From Polycyclovorans sp002706265 (GTDB taxonomy: Bacteria > Pseudomonadota > Gammaproteobacteria > Nevskiales > Nevskiaceae): a stretch of 64,000 nucleotides of DNA. A program made the position numbers and the translations under genes. Within the stretch, counting starts at the first letter, position 1, and every line of letters begins with the position of its first letter. Shown piece by piece: positions 53,466-61,760 of this stretch. The stretch spans positions 124,001 through 188,000 of the forward strand of contig CAXBBM010000002.1 of the NCBI GenBank assembly GCA_963973915.1, read 5' to 3'. The notes beneath the pieces were generated by a model that was not told the DNA's origin, did no database searches, and saw only the letters and a list, made by a program, of their open reading frames with translations.

Positions 53466-55759
53466 CAGGGCAGCCAGGACCAGACTTCAACCATGAAAAA
53501 GCGCCACATCGCCCGGGTGAAGACGTAGACGGCCGGATAGCGCCCGCCTTCAATCTTGGCCGAGCCGGTCATGCCCGACTTGAGACGACCCTCCGGGTCG
53601 CTGATCGTCAACTGCACCCGCACCACCTGACCGTAGGTGGCGGTGTCGGCGGCCGGGGCAATGGCAATCACCTCGCCGTCGAAGCTGGTGCCGGGGTAGG
53701 CCCAGGCGCGGGCCCGCGCGGCGGCCCCTTCGCGAACCTCGCCGATGGCCGATTCCGGCATCTTCACTTCGGCCAGGCGGTTGCCGGTCTGCTCGATCTG
53801 GGCCAGCACCGCTCCGCGCTCCAGAAAGCTGCCGACCGCGAACTGCAGCGAGTCCGACAGCACCCGGCCACTGATCGGCGCGCGCAGGGTGGTCTGCTCC
53901 AGTTGCTCCTTGTGGAACACCAGCAGCGCCTCGGCACGCGCCATTTCGGCGCGGGTGGCGTCGAGCATCTCACCGCGCGCCGGGCTTTCAATCAGCGCCA
54001 GCGAGCGACGGGCTTCCTCCAGCAGTTGTTCATCGACCTCGGCGGTGCCGCGTGCCCTTTCGTACTCGTCGACGCTGATGCCGCCTTCCTTGTACGCCTT
54101 GATCAGCCGCGATTCGGTGGCGCGCGAGAACCGGGCGCGACGCTCCAGCGTGGCGACCCGCCCCTTGGCGACTTCAATCTCTTCAGTCTTGGCCCCCTTT
54201 TCCAGCAGTGCCAGATCGGCCTTGAGCTGCGCCAGCGACGCTTCGCTGGCCGCCACCTTGGCCCGGCTTTCGGCATCGGACACGCGCGCCAGGGCTTGAC
54301 CCTTCTCGACGGTTTCGCCCTCGCTGACCAGCACTTCGCGGACATCGCCGGCCACCAGTGCCCGCACATCGGCCCGGGCACTGGGCAACACTTCGAAATC
54401 GCCGCTGGGTTCGTAGCGATACGGGAACAGGCACAGCAGCAACACCACCACAAAAAAGATGATCTGGTTGCGCGTGGGGCGCCAGTCGCGCAGTTCTTTC
54501 CACCATCCATTCCAGCCGAGTCCGCTGCGCGGCATCGGTGGCCGCCCGAGTTGCTTGTACATCATGACTCCCAGTCCCAGAACCACCAAAAGAAACCCTA
54601 TGCCGCCCAAGAGCTGGGTCACAAGGGGCAGCGTGTAATGCGCCAGCAGCACCAGCACCAGCAGCAGAAAAAGATTGCTTGCGACAAACAGCGCCCGCAA
54701 GGCGGTGAATGACAGCGCACGCTGCTGGTGATGCCAGGGCCGGCGCTGGCCCAGCAGGGCGTAGAGCGACTGCAGCCGCAGATCGGTGATGCCCAGCCAC
54801 TGCGAAACGAAGGCGTGGCCGTCGTAGCGCGCCAGCGGGTTGGCGCGCAGCACGATGGATGCGGCGACAAGGGCCAGCGGCAGGGTCAGTGCCTGGGCCA
54901 GCGCCGCGTTCTGCCGGCCGGCAATGACCCAGGCCGTGAGCATGAAGGTCAGCAGCGCAAGGCTGCCGACGACCGGCGCGGCCACCAGTTGCAGGCGCCC
55001 GGCGCGCGGCAGTTGTTCGGCGCGCCCCCCGGTGTCGACCCTGAGGTGCGGAAACGGCCACAGCTTCGGCGGCAGGCCGACGCCCACCTGCGCCCGGGTC
55101 AGGCGGCGTGCCAGGGCGGCGAGGCTGCTTTGCGAGATCAGGTGAATGGCGACAAGGGTCAGCGGCACCGACAGGCCGTAGTCGGCACTGACCAGATGGG
55201 CGAGCAGCCCGTCGCTGAAATCGGCGCGCCGCTGCCACACGGCGAACAGCATCGTGGCCAGCCACACCGACAGCAGCGCCGCCCGGCCGCGACCGTGCAG
55301 CGGCCAGGCGAAACAGCGGCCCAGCGCGACGAACAGCCCTGCGGGCAGGTGTCGGTCGGCGCGCCGCCCTGCGCCCACGTAGTAGCGCTGCACGCCGCCC
55401 ACCAGGGCCGGGTGCGCCAGCGAGCCGGGCACCGAGGAGGGCAGGTTGAGACGCGCGGCCGCCGGTGACAGGCCCGACGGACTGCGCCACGAGCCGGGCG
55501 GCGGTGGCACCGGCTCCAGGCGGCCGGCGAGCAGTGCATTGGCGGCGGCGAGTCGCATCGTCAGGCGGTGTGCGTCATCGACCGACACCGCGCACTGCCA
55601 CAGCTCGGCCAGCGCCTGGCGGCGTGCCTGCGGGTCCCGGCTGCCGTTGAAGATGCGCGCCGCATCCGCGCGGTTCAGCCCCAGGTTGACGGGATCGAGC
55701 GCCGCACCGGCCGACCAGCAGAGGTAGGCCGTGTCAGGCTGGGGCAGGCGTCGCGTCAT
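53465..55759 (-). CDS. Degenerate M50-like membrane domain fused to HlyD-type adaptor
   Basis: Fusion of 764 residues. Residues 1-110 are a cytosolic domain; 120-445 contain several membrane helices with M50 (YydH-type) peptidase landmarks, including NPLARYDG at 307-314 and LGITDLR, but the zinc site HExxH is HLISQ at 206-210, lacking both the glutamate and the second histidine. Residues 450-764 form an HlyD membrane-fusion domain: lipoyl half-motifs around VRALVAGDVREVLVSEGETVEKGQ and TTLRAPISGRVL, flanking a coiled-coil hairpin, then a beta barrel. It lies next to the TolC-like gene, so it probably bridges inner and outer membranes for export. Peptidase activity is unlikely. Confidence 0.8.
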   Translation of the reverse strand: MTRRLPQPDTAYLCWSAGAALDPVNLGLNRADAARIFNGSRDPQARRQALAELWQCAVSVDDAHRLTMRLAAANALLAGRLEPVPPPPGSWRSPSGLSPAAARLNLPSSVPGSLAHPALVGGVQRYYVGAGRRADRHLPAGLFVALGRCFAWPLHGRGRAALLSVWLATMLFAVWQRRADFSDGLLAHLVSADYGLSVPLTLVAIHLISQSSLAALARRLTRAQVGVGLPPKLWPFPHLRVDTGGRAEQLPRAGRLQLVAAPVVGSLALLTFMLTAWVIAGRQNAALAQALTLPLALVAASIVLRANPLARYDGHAFVSQWLGITDLRLQSLYALLGQRRPWHHQQRALSFTALRALFVASNLFLLLVLVLLAHYTLPLVTQLLGGIGFLLVVLGLGVMMYKQLGRPPMPRSGLGWNGWWKELRDWRPTRNQIIFFVVVLLLCLFPYRYEPSGDFEVLPSARADVRALVAGDVREVLVSEGETVEKGQALARVSDAESRAKVAASEASLAQLKADLALLEKGAKTEEIEVAKGRVATLERRARFSRATESRLIKAYKEGGISVDEYERARGTAEVDEQLLEEARRSLALIESPARGEMLDATRAEMARAEALLVFHKEQLEQTTLRAPISGRVLSDSLQFAVGSFLERGAVLAQIEQTGNRLAEVKMPESAIGEVREGAAARARAWAYPGTSFDGEVIAIAPAADTATYGQVVRVQLTISDPEGRLKSGMTGSAKIEGGRYPAVYVFTRAMWRFFMVEVWSWLP

Positions 55760-55775
55760 GCCATCGGTCTGCAGG

Positions 55776-57164
55776 TCAGAAGGGGATGGCGACGGGACGC
55801 ACCAGCAGCCGGTTGAGCTGCTTCACGTCTTCCGGGCCGACCGACCCGGCCAGTTCCTTGAGTTCCAGTGCGTCCACCACCTGCCCGTAGCGGCGACGCT
55901 GCAGTTCGACCTCGGCAAAGTAGCGGCGCTCGGTGGCGCTGAGCAGGTCGGCGTTGGTGCGGGTGCCGGCGTCGAAGCCGATCTTGAATTCCGCCTCGGC
56001 GGCACGCGAGGCATCCACCGCCTCCTGAAGCGCGAGAAGCTGGCTGCGACCTACGACCACCTTCCGGTAGCGGGTGGCGGCCAGCAGGCGGGCTTCGGTG
56101 CGCAGGCGCGACAGTTCAGCCTCGGCCTGGATCACGCGTGCTTCGTTGGCCGAGATGGCCGCACTGACGCTGCCGCCGGCAAAAATCGGAATCTGTGCCC
56201 GGGCGCCGATGCGCATGTCGCGTTGCTCACGCGCGCCCTCGATGCCGCCCGAGGCGTCGAGTTCGGTCGCGGCGCCAAAAAGATCCAAGGTGGGCCAGCG
56301 GCTGCGTTGCGCGCGCAACAGTTCATTGCGTGCCAGCGCCACTTCGAGTTCCTGCTGCAGCACCGGATAGCCGTTGACGCCGGCGCGCTCGATCCAGTAC
56401 GCCTCATCCAGCGGCTGCGGCAGGATGAACGTGATGTCTTCGCTCAGCCCCTTGAGGCTGCGGGCGCTCCACTGTGAGGTGGCCCGCAGGCGGGCGACCG
56501 CGGAGGCCAGCTCAGACTCGGCGATGCTCTCCTGTACGGCGGCCAGCGACGCCGACGACTGCGCCTGGCTCTGGTCGGCACGGGTCAGCAGGCCCGCCTT
56601 GAGACGGCTGCCGACCTGGGTTTTCTGGCGCGACACCGCATTCACGCGCGCCTCGGCGGCGGCCTTCACCTCGACCGCCTCAAGCACGCGCAGGTATTGC
56701 GCCATCAGTTCCGAGGCCAGCGTCGAGCGGGCACGCTGCTCGGCCAGATCGGCCTGCACCTGTTTCAGCCGTGCCTGGTCCAGCGTGGCCCACAGTTCAG
56801 GGCGGACGATGGCCTGCTCGAAGCCGACGCCGTAGGCGTATCGGTCGAAGTCGTCTTCGCGATCAATGTCGCGGATGCCGAAAAAGTCACCCTGCACACG
56901 TTCGTCGATGTAGGCCGCCTCACCGAAGACGCCGACCTGCGGCAGCAGTTGCCCCTTGGCGGCGGCGCGCGCCCGCTCGGCGGCGGTGCTCAGCGCCACC
57001 GCTCCGGTCAATGCCGGGCTGATGCGCAGCGTCTGGTTGTACAGGTCGATCAGGTCGGGGACCGGGCGGGTGGACGCGTCGTCGCGCGCCACGCCGCCAG
57101 GGTCCTGTGCCCAGGCCGGGGGCATCGCGACGGCAAGGGTCAATAGCAGGCAGGGCAGACGCAT
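55776..57164 (-). CDS. TolC family outer-membrane efflux protein
   Basis: Outer-membrane channel of the TolC/OEP family, 462 residues, forming a trimeric tunnel for type I or tripartite export. A signal peptide (LLLTLAVAMPPAWAQ) is followed by two OEP repeats rich in long amphipathic helices; DLIDLYNQTLRISPAL opens the first and VLQQELEVALARNELLRAQRSRWP lies at the repeat junction. The HlyD-type gene follows 16 bases downstream. It is the only outer-membrane channel in the cluster. Confidence 0.9.
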   Translation of the reverse strand: MRLPCLLLTLAVAMPPAWAQDPGGVARDDASTRPVPDLIDLYNQTLRISPALTGAVALSTAAERARAAAKGQLLPQVGVFGEAAYIDERVQGDFFGIRDIDREDDFDRYAYGVGFEQAIVRPELWATLDQARLKQVQADLAEQRARSTLASELMAQYLRVLEAVEVKAAAEARVNAVSRQKTQVGSRLKAGLLTRADQSQAQSSASLAAVQESIAESELASAVARLRATSQWSARSLKGLSEDITFILPQPLDEAYWIERAGVNGYPVLQQELEVALARNELLRAQRSRWPTLDLFGAATELDASGGIEGAREQRDMRIGARAQIPIFAGGSVSAAISANEARVIQAEAELSRLRTEARLLAATRYRKVVVGRSQLLALQEAVDASRAAEAEFKIGFDAGTRTNADLLSATERRYFAEVELQRRRYGQVVDALELKELAGSVGPEDVKQLNRLLVRPVAIPF

Positions 57165-57196
57165 GAGCTGAAAAGAAGGAGTCCTGGGTCAGTGAT

Positions 57197-57226
57197 CGCC
57201 CGCCCGAACCGCGGTCCGGGCGGGCG
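57197..57226 (-). terminator. Very stable GC hairpin downstream of the PHB-depolymerase-type gene
   Basis: CGCCCGCCCG pairs perfectly with CGGGCGGGCG over 10 bp around a 10-base loop, 7 bases past the stop at 57234. There is no T-run on either side, so it may act as a processing or attenuation point between the enzyme part and the export part of the operon. Confidence 0.5.
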
Positions 57227-57233
57227 CGGCATG

Positions 57234-58112
57234 TCAGTTGGCGAGTTGCGCCTTGAAGAACAGGGCAATGCCTTCGGAGGCGTTGTAGCGGTCGGTGTTG
57301 GGCCCGAGCAGGCGCGGCGCGTAGGCCTTGCCGCCCGGCCACTGGTGGCCCACCTTGTCGACGCCGCACCACTGCACGTCGGAACGGCAGCCGACGCGCT
57401 TCTGGCATTTCAGCCCGGCTTCTTCGCGCACCACGGTGGCTTCGGTCTCGCACCCATTGCGGCTGGCGAATTGATTGACCACGTTGGCCATGCTCTGCCG
57501 CAGGGTGCCGTCGAACACGCCGCCGTCCCAGGGGATGCGGTTGTCTTCACGGCCCTGAATGAACAGCGCGGCCACCGGCTTGGGCTGTTTGCACTGTTCA
57601 AACATCGGCCCGCCGGAGACCGGCGCGATGGCGGCGAAGGTGCCCGGCGCCTCGCAGACGATGCGGTGCAGCAGCATCGCGCCGTTGGAGAACCCGGTGC
57701 CAAACACCTTGTTGGCCGACAGCCCGAGCCGCTCGCGCTCGACGGCGACCAGGGCCTTGATGAACCCCACGTCGTCGATGTTGCGCTCGGCCGGCTTGCC
57801 GCAGCAGGTGCCCGCGTTCCAGCCGCGCCCGATGCCATCGGGATAGACCACCGCGAAGCCGTGGCGGGTGGCGGCGGCGTTGAAGCCGCTCTGCTTGGCC
57901 ATGATGGCCCCGTTGCCAAGCCCGCCGTGCAAGGCCACGACCAGGCCCTTGAGGTTGTCGCGATGCTGCGGCGGCACAAAGACTTCGTAGCTGCGGGTTT
58001 CGCCGCCGTGCGCCAGCGTCCGTTCGGTGAGCGTGGCGTCGTCGGCCTTGGCCGGCGGGGCCTGGCAGGCGGCCAGCAGCGCGGCGGCGATCAGCGGTAG
58101 CACTCTTTTCAT
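57234..58112 (-). CDS. PHB-depolymerase/LpqC family esterase lipoprotein
   Basis: Alpha/beta-hydrolase of the polyhydroxybutyrate depolymerase/feruloyl esterase (LpqC) family, 292 residues. Lipoprotein signal LPLIAAALLAAC; oxyanion segment ALHGGLGNG; nucleophile elbow GFSNGAM; acid loop GREDNRIPWDGG; catalytic histidine in GHQWPGG. The CCGKPA and paired cysteines are typical. It overlaps the alpha/beta hydrolase by 4 bases. It probably cleaves an ester at the cell envelope; the substrate is unknown. Confidence 0.85.
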   Translation of the reverse strand: MKRVLPLIAAALLAACQAPPAKADDATLTERTLAHGGETRSYEVFVPPQHRDNLKGLVVALHGGLGNGAIMAKQSGFNAAATRHGFAVVYPDGIGRGWNAGTCCGKPAERNIDDVGFIKALVAVERERLGLSANKVFGTGFSNGAMLLHRIVCEAPGTFAAIAPVSGGPMFEQCKQPKPVAALFIQGREDNRIPWDGGVFDGTLRQSMANVVNQFASRNGCETEATVVREEAGLKCQKRVGCRSDVQWCGVDKVGHQWPGGKAYAPRLLGPNTDRYNASEGIALFFKAQLAN

Positions 58113-58975
58113 TGCGGGACCCTCATGGAATCAACATTGGCTGCCCAGTTCATCAGGCTTTGGGTGACATGACCAGCGTGGGTCATCGGGAAGAAATGTC
58201 CGGCATCCTCGATCAATTCGTAGCGGCTGTGTGGCCACAGGCGATGCAGGGCCTCGCCCGTGGCCAGACAGCGGCTGTGATCGGCGTACATCAGCAGGCA
58301 GGGCCGGGCGATGTGTCGCAGTTCGTCCAGCGTGGCGCCCGGCAGGTTGAAGCCGCTGCGGGCGTCGGTTTCGTCCAGCAACGCCAGCCACTGGCGGGCG
58401 CCCTTGAGCGCACCCCGCCCTTCGGCAAAGGGAATGACCGGGTCACCTGCCCGCGACAACCGACCCTCCACCCGGTGCCGTGCGGCCATCTCCAGAAAAC
58501 GGACGCCGGCCTGGGTTTCCTGCGCCCAGTCGACGCGGGTGTCGGCGGCAATTTCGGTCTCGAACGGGGTGAACTGCGCAACATCACCCATGCGCATGGT
58601 GGGCTGGATGCGCAGGCTGCGTACGTCCAGCAAGGCCAGTCCGTTGACCCGCTGCGGCGCCTGCACGGCCGCCTCGATGCAGGCCGCGCCGCCGTAGCTG
58701 TGGCCGACCAGGATGGCGTCGGCGATCTGTAGCGTGTCCATCAGGCCGAGCACCAGACGCCCCAGCGAGGCGCTGTCGTAGCCGCTGTCGGGACGCGCGC
58801 TGTAGCCGTGGCCGGGCAGGTCGAACAGGGTGACGGTGTAGTGCGCGCGCAGCTGCATGGCATGGGCAAACCAGAACGCGCGACTGGCGGCAAGGCCGTG
58901 GACCAGCACCAGGTTGGGGCCGCTGCCCATCTGCTGCCAGGCGATCCGCGTGCCGTTGACGTCTGCGTAGGCCAC
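58109..58975 (-). CDS. Alpha/beta hydrolase
   Basis: Alpha/beta-fold hydrolase, 288 residues. HGLAASRAFW is the oxyanion region, VGHSYGGAA holds the catalytic Ser, and the end GHFFPMTHAG supplies the histidine. No ATG is available at the N-terminus; GTG at 58973-58975 starts four bases after the acyl-carrier-protein stop and gives the usual AYADVNGTRIAW opening, so I use it. Cytosolic, with no signal. Next to a carrier protein it could be a thioesterase or an editing hydrolase; this is inference. Confidence 0.84.
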   Translation of the reverse strand: MAYADVNGTRIAWQQMGSGPNLVLVHGLAASRAFWFAHAMQLRAHYTVTLFDLPGHGYSARPDSGYDSASLGRLVLGLMDTLQIADAILVGHSYGGAACIEAAVQAPQRVNGLALLDVRSLRIQPTMRMGDVAQFTPFETEIAADTRVDWAQETQAGVRFLEMAARHRVEGRLSRAGDPVIPFAEGRGALKGARQWLALLDETDARSGFNLPGATLDELRHIARPCLLMYADHSRCLATGEALHRLWPHSRYELIEDAGHFFPMTHAGHVTQSLMNWAANVDSMRVPQ

Positions 58976-58979
58976 GGAT

Positions 58980-59264
58980 TCAGGCGTTGATGAAGCGCTG
59001 CAGAAAGGTGGCGATCTGGCGCAGCGACAGGTCATCGACGTAGCGGCCATCCTGCATCAGCAACTGGTCGAACGGCACCTTGCGCAGGCCGAAGGTTTCT
59101 TCCAGGGCCACGGTGAGCTGAATGATGTCGATCGACTCGAAGCCCAGGTCGGCGAGCAGTCGGGTGTCGCCATTCATGGCGGCATCCGGTTCGGTGTCCC
59201 AGTCCTGGGTGAAGTCTTCGAGCAGGGTGATCAGCGGTTGGATCAGGGCATCAGCCGTGGTCAT
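58980..59264 (-). CDS. Free-standing acyl carrier protein
   Basis: Acyl carrier protein, 94 residues. The phosphopantetheine attachment serine is in LGFESIDIIQL, close to the consensus G-x-D/E-S-L/I, flanked by helices of an ACP fold; the end EETFGLRKVPFDQLL is also ACP-like. It lies in an operon with a PKS-type protein that lacks an ACP between its AT and DH parts and has its own phosphopantetheinyl transferase, so it is the probable carrier for the pathway. Confidence 0.9.
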   Translation of the reverse strand: MTTADALIQPLITLLEDFTQDWDTEPDAAMNGDTRLLADLGFESIDIIQLTVALEETFGLRKVPFDQLLMQDGRYVDDLSLRQIATFLQRFINA

Positions 59265-59355
59265 GAAAAAAGGTTCCGATGTTGAAAGGGTTCATTACAA
59301 ATCTGCATTCGCCACTGGGCTGCGGGCCGGTGTTGATGATCACCGCCGGCCACGT

Positions 59356-60123
59356 TCAGAACAGGGGCGGGCGCTCGGCGAGGGTCATCTGGTCGTCGTT
59401 GCGCATCAGGGTATAGGTGTCGGGGCGCAGCGGTTGCAGCCGGCCTTCGGCCTTGCACTGCTCGAAGAACGCGAGCGTGGCCTCGACCTGGGCAAAGTCG
59501 ACCTGCTTCTTGTGGGGCGCCAGATCGTACTGCCACCACGCCAGCGCCAGCAGGCGTTCGATGATTGCGTCGGAAAAGCGCATGCGGAGCACCTTGGCCG
59601 GGCTGCCCACGGCCATGGCGAAGGCCGGAATGTCGCGGGTCACCACGCTGCGGGCGCCCACGCAGGCGCCAATGCCGACGCGCACGCCGCGCTTCACGAA
59701 GCAGGCGGCGCCAATGTAGGCCTCATGATCGATCCAGGTGTCGTTGACCACGCCATCGACATACGACGGGCCAGCGTCGGCGTCCGGTGCCAGGCGGGCG
59801 AAATCGGGCACCTGGTACATGCTCGGCAGGTGCTGCGGTCGGCCGAAGGCAAACGGGTGCGAACTGAACCAGTCCATCGGATGCTCGGGCGGGCCGATGA
59901 TGGACGACTCGCCAATCTGCGTGTAACGCCCGAAATGCGTGCGGTAGGCCGCCGTGTGGCCACTGGCATTCCAGAAGCTGAAGGCGCCGACCGTGCAGTT
60001 TTTCAGGCGGTGCCCGAACAGCCAGGCCGGGCGCTCGAACACCAGCGACCCGGTCACCGCCGAGGTCTCGGCGAGGATCAGGCCGTGATCGGCAAGCCGC
60101 TGGGCGGCAATCGGCGTCGGCAT
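59356..60123 (-). CDS. Hexapeptide-repeat acyltransferase (XAT/CatB-like)
   Basis: Left-handed beta-helix acyltransferase, 255 residues. Hexapeptide coils are visible from about residue 30 (TVGAFSFWNASGH; GRYTQIGESSIIG) and again at 120-170 (TWIDHEAYIGAACFVKRGVRVGIGACVGARSVVTRD), followed by VGSPAKVLRMRF and ERLLALAWWQYD, the C-terminal signature of xenobiotic acetyltransferases such as CatB. The loop histidine H83 region EHPMDWFSSHPF fits the active site. In this setting it may acylate the pathway product rather than an antibiotic. Confidence 0.86.
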   Translation of the reverse strand: MPTPIAAQRLADHGLILAETSAVTGSLVFERPAWLFGHRLKNCTVGAFSFWNASGHTAAYRTHFGRYTQIGESSIIGPPEHPMDWFSSHPFAFGRPQHLPSMYQVPDFARLAPDADAGPSYVDGVVNDTWIDHEAYIGAACFVKRGVRVGIGACVGARSVVTRDIPAFAMAVGSPAKVLRMRFSDAIIERLLALAWWQYDLAPHKKQVDFAQVEATLAFFEQCKAEGRLQPLRPDTYTLMRNDDQMTLAERPPLF

Positions 60124-60136
60124 GGCGATTCGGCGG

Positions 60137-61732
60137 TTATTCCATGTAGCCGAGCATCTGCAACTGCTCGATCATCTGCTTGCGTTCTTCGGCGTCCATT
60201 TCTTCGGTCGGCGCGCGCGAGGCCATCGGCCGCGTCTTGGCGCCCTGGCGCACCGGGTGCGCGGCCAGCCATTCGGGGTCGAAGAAGGGTTCAGACACCT
60301 TGCCTTCAAGGTCGGAGGGAATGGTCAGACCCAGGCTGTGCAGCAGGGTGGGGCAGACATCGACGATCTGCTGCATGCCCACTTCACCGGCCGTAATGCC
60401 GTGGCCGTAGGCGAGAAAGATGCCGTCGGGATGGTGCGTGCCCACCGGAATGTCACGCTTGATCAGCGCCGGCTTGAGGTCGCGGATCGACACGAAGCCA
60501 TGGTCGTGCAGCACCAGGGTGAGGTCGCAGGCTTCCTTCATGTGCGGGCCGGGGAACCACTCTTCGCGCTTGAGCACGTCGGCCACGAACGGCGCGCCCG
60601 ATTCCGGGTGCTTGAGGGTTTTCAGGTCGGCGATCAGCTTGTCGCGGAAGGTGTCGTAATCCTTGGCGTCGATGCCCGGATCACCGGGCTTTTCGGCCAC
60701 GCGGATGTGGATGCCGTTGGACGACGGGGTGCGGCAATACGCGGTGGTCTTCGACCAGTCGAGATTGGCAAAGTCGCTGGCCTCGCGACGCAGGGCCTGC
60801 TCGGAGCCATCGTTCTTCGCCCAGGTGAGATAGCCCAGATCGGCCAGAAAACTGTTGATGCGCAGCACGTCGGTGCTGGCGGTGAAGCCGTGGTCGGAGG
60901 CGAAAAACACCTGCGCCTCGGGGCCGGCCAGGGTGACCAGCCGCTCGATGTAGCCGTCGAGGTTGGCAAAGTACTCGCGGCAGACCTCGCGCATGGCCTT
61001 GTCGTGCCCTTCGCGGTTCTCGGTGAGCAGTTCGGGGTCCAGCCACGGCCAGGCCTGATGCTGGATCTTGTCGACGCCGTCGAACATTACCGCCATCAGG
61101 TCGGGCTTGTCGTTGGCCAGCACGTACTCGGCCACCTTGAACCACTGCTCTTCGCGCGGCAGGTGGTAGCGCACCCAGTTGGCGGTGTCTTCGGGCGACA
61201 GGGCTTCGAGCGCCTGCTTCTCGTTGTCGAAGTCCCAGGCCAGCTCCTTGGGCTTGAAGTCGGGCAGGTTCTGCTTGAGGCGCTCAAACAGCTCTCGCGG
61301 GTGGGTGTTGCGCCGCAGGTGCTTGGCCGGAATGAAGCCGGGAATGATGGCGCCATTGACGTCCGGCGGCGGCGCCGTCAGCGGAAAGTTGAGCGCCGCC
61401 ACGGTCTTCTTCTTGCGGCTGGCGATGGACCAGATCATTTCGCTGTCGACGTCGCGGGCGTCATACAGCGTCCAGAACACTTCGCCGCCCTTGTCTTCGG
61501 CGCGGATGAAGTCGAACACGCCGTGTGCGCCGGGGTTCTTGCCGGTCATGATCGAGCACCACGCCGGCGGCGTCAGCGGGTTGGGCGTGGAGCGCAGCTT
61601 GGCGCGCACGCCGTTTTCCAGCACCTTTTTCATGAACGGCATGGTGATGCCTTCGCCGGGCAGGTCACGAACCATCTCGTTGAGAACGGTGAAGGTGCAG
61701 CCATCAAGGCCGATGAACAGTGTTGAGGTCAT
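60137..61732 (-). CDS. Alkaline-phosphatase-superfamily phosphodiesterase/pyrophosphatase
   Basis: AP-superfamily enzyme (type I phosphodiesterase/nucleotide pyrophosphatase fold), 531 residues. Metal ligands: Asp in IGLDGC near the start, nucleophile Thr in PLTPPAW, SDHGF near residue 280, and the C-terminal His in YGHGI. There is no signal peptide, so it is probably cytosolic, unlike many relatives. ATG 61730-61732 is chosen; upstream sequence has no similarity. It lies 28 bases after the PKS-type gene. Possible roles include release of a phospho- or sulfo-ester intermediate. Confidence 0.85.
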   Translation of the reverse strand: MTSTLFIGLDGCTFTVLNEMVRDLPGEGITMPFMKKVLENGVRAKLRSTPNPLTPPAWCSIMTGKNPGAHGVFDFIRAEDKGGEVFWTLYDARDVDSEMIWSIASRKKKTVAALNFPLTAPPPDVNGAIIPGFIPAKHLRRNTHPRELFERLKQNLPDFKPKELAWDFDNEKQALEALSPEDTANWVRYHLPREEQWFKVAEYVLANDKPDLMAVMFDGVDKIQHQAWPWLDPELLTENREGHDKAMREVCREYFANLDGYIERLVTLAGPEAQVFFASDHGFTASTDVLRINSFLADLGYLTWAKNDGSEQALRREASDFANLDWSKTTAYCRTPSSNGIHIRVAEKPGDPGIDAKDYDTFRDKLIADLKTLKHPESGAPFVADVLKREEWFPGPHMKEACDLTLVLHDHGFVSIRDLKPALIKRDIPVGTHHPDGIFLAYGHGITAGEVGMQQIVDVCPTLLHSLGLTIPSDLEGKVSEPFFDPEWLAAHPVRQGAKTRPMASRAPTEEMDAEERKQMIEQLQMLGYME

Positions 61733-61760
61733 GAAAAGTCCCGGTATGTCGCGTTTTTGA

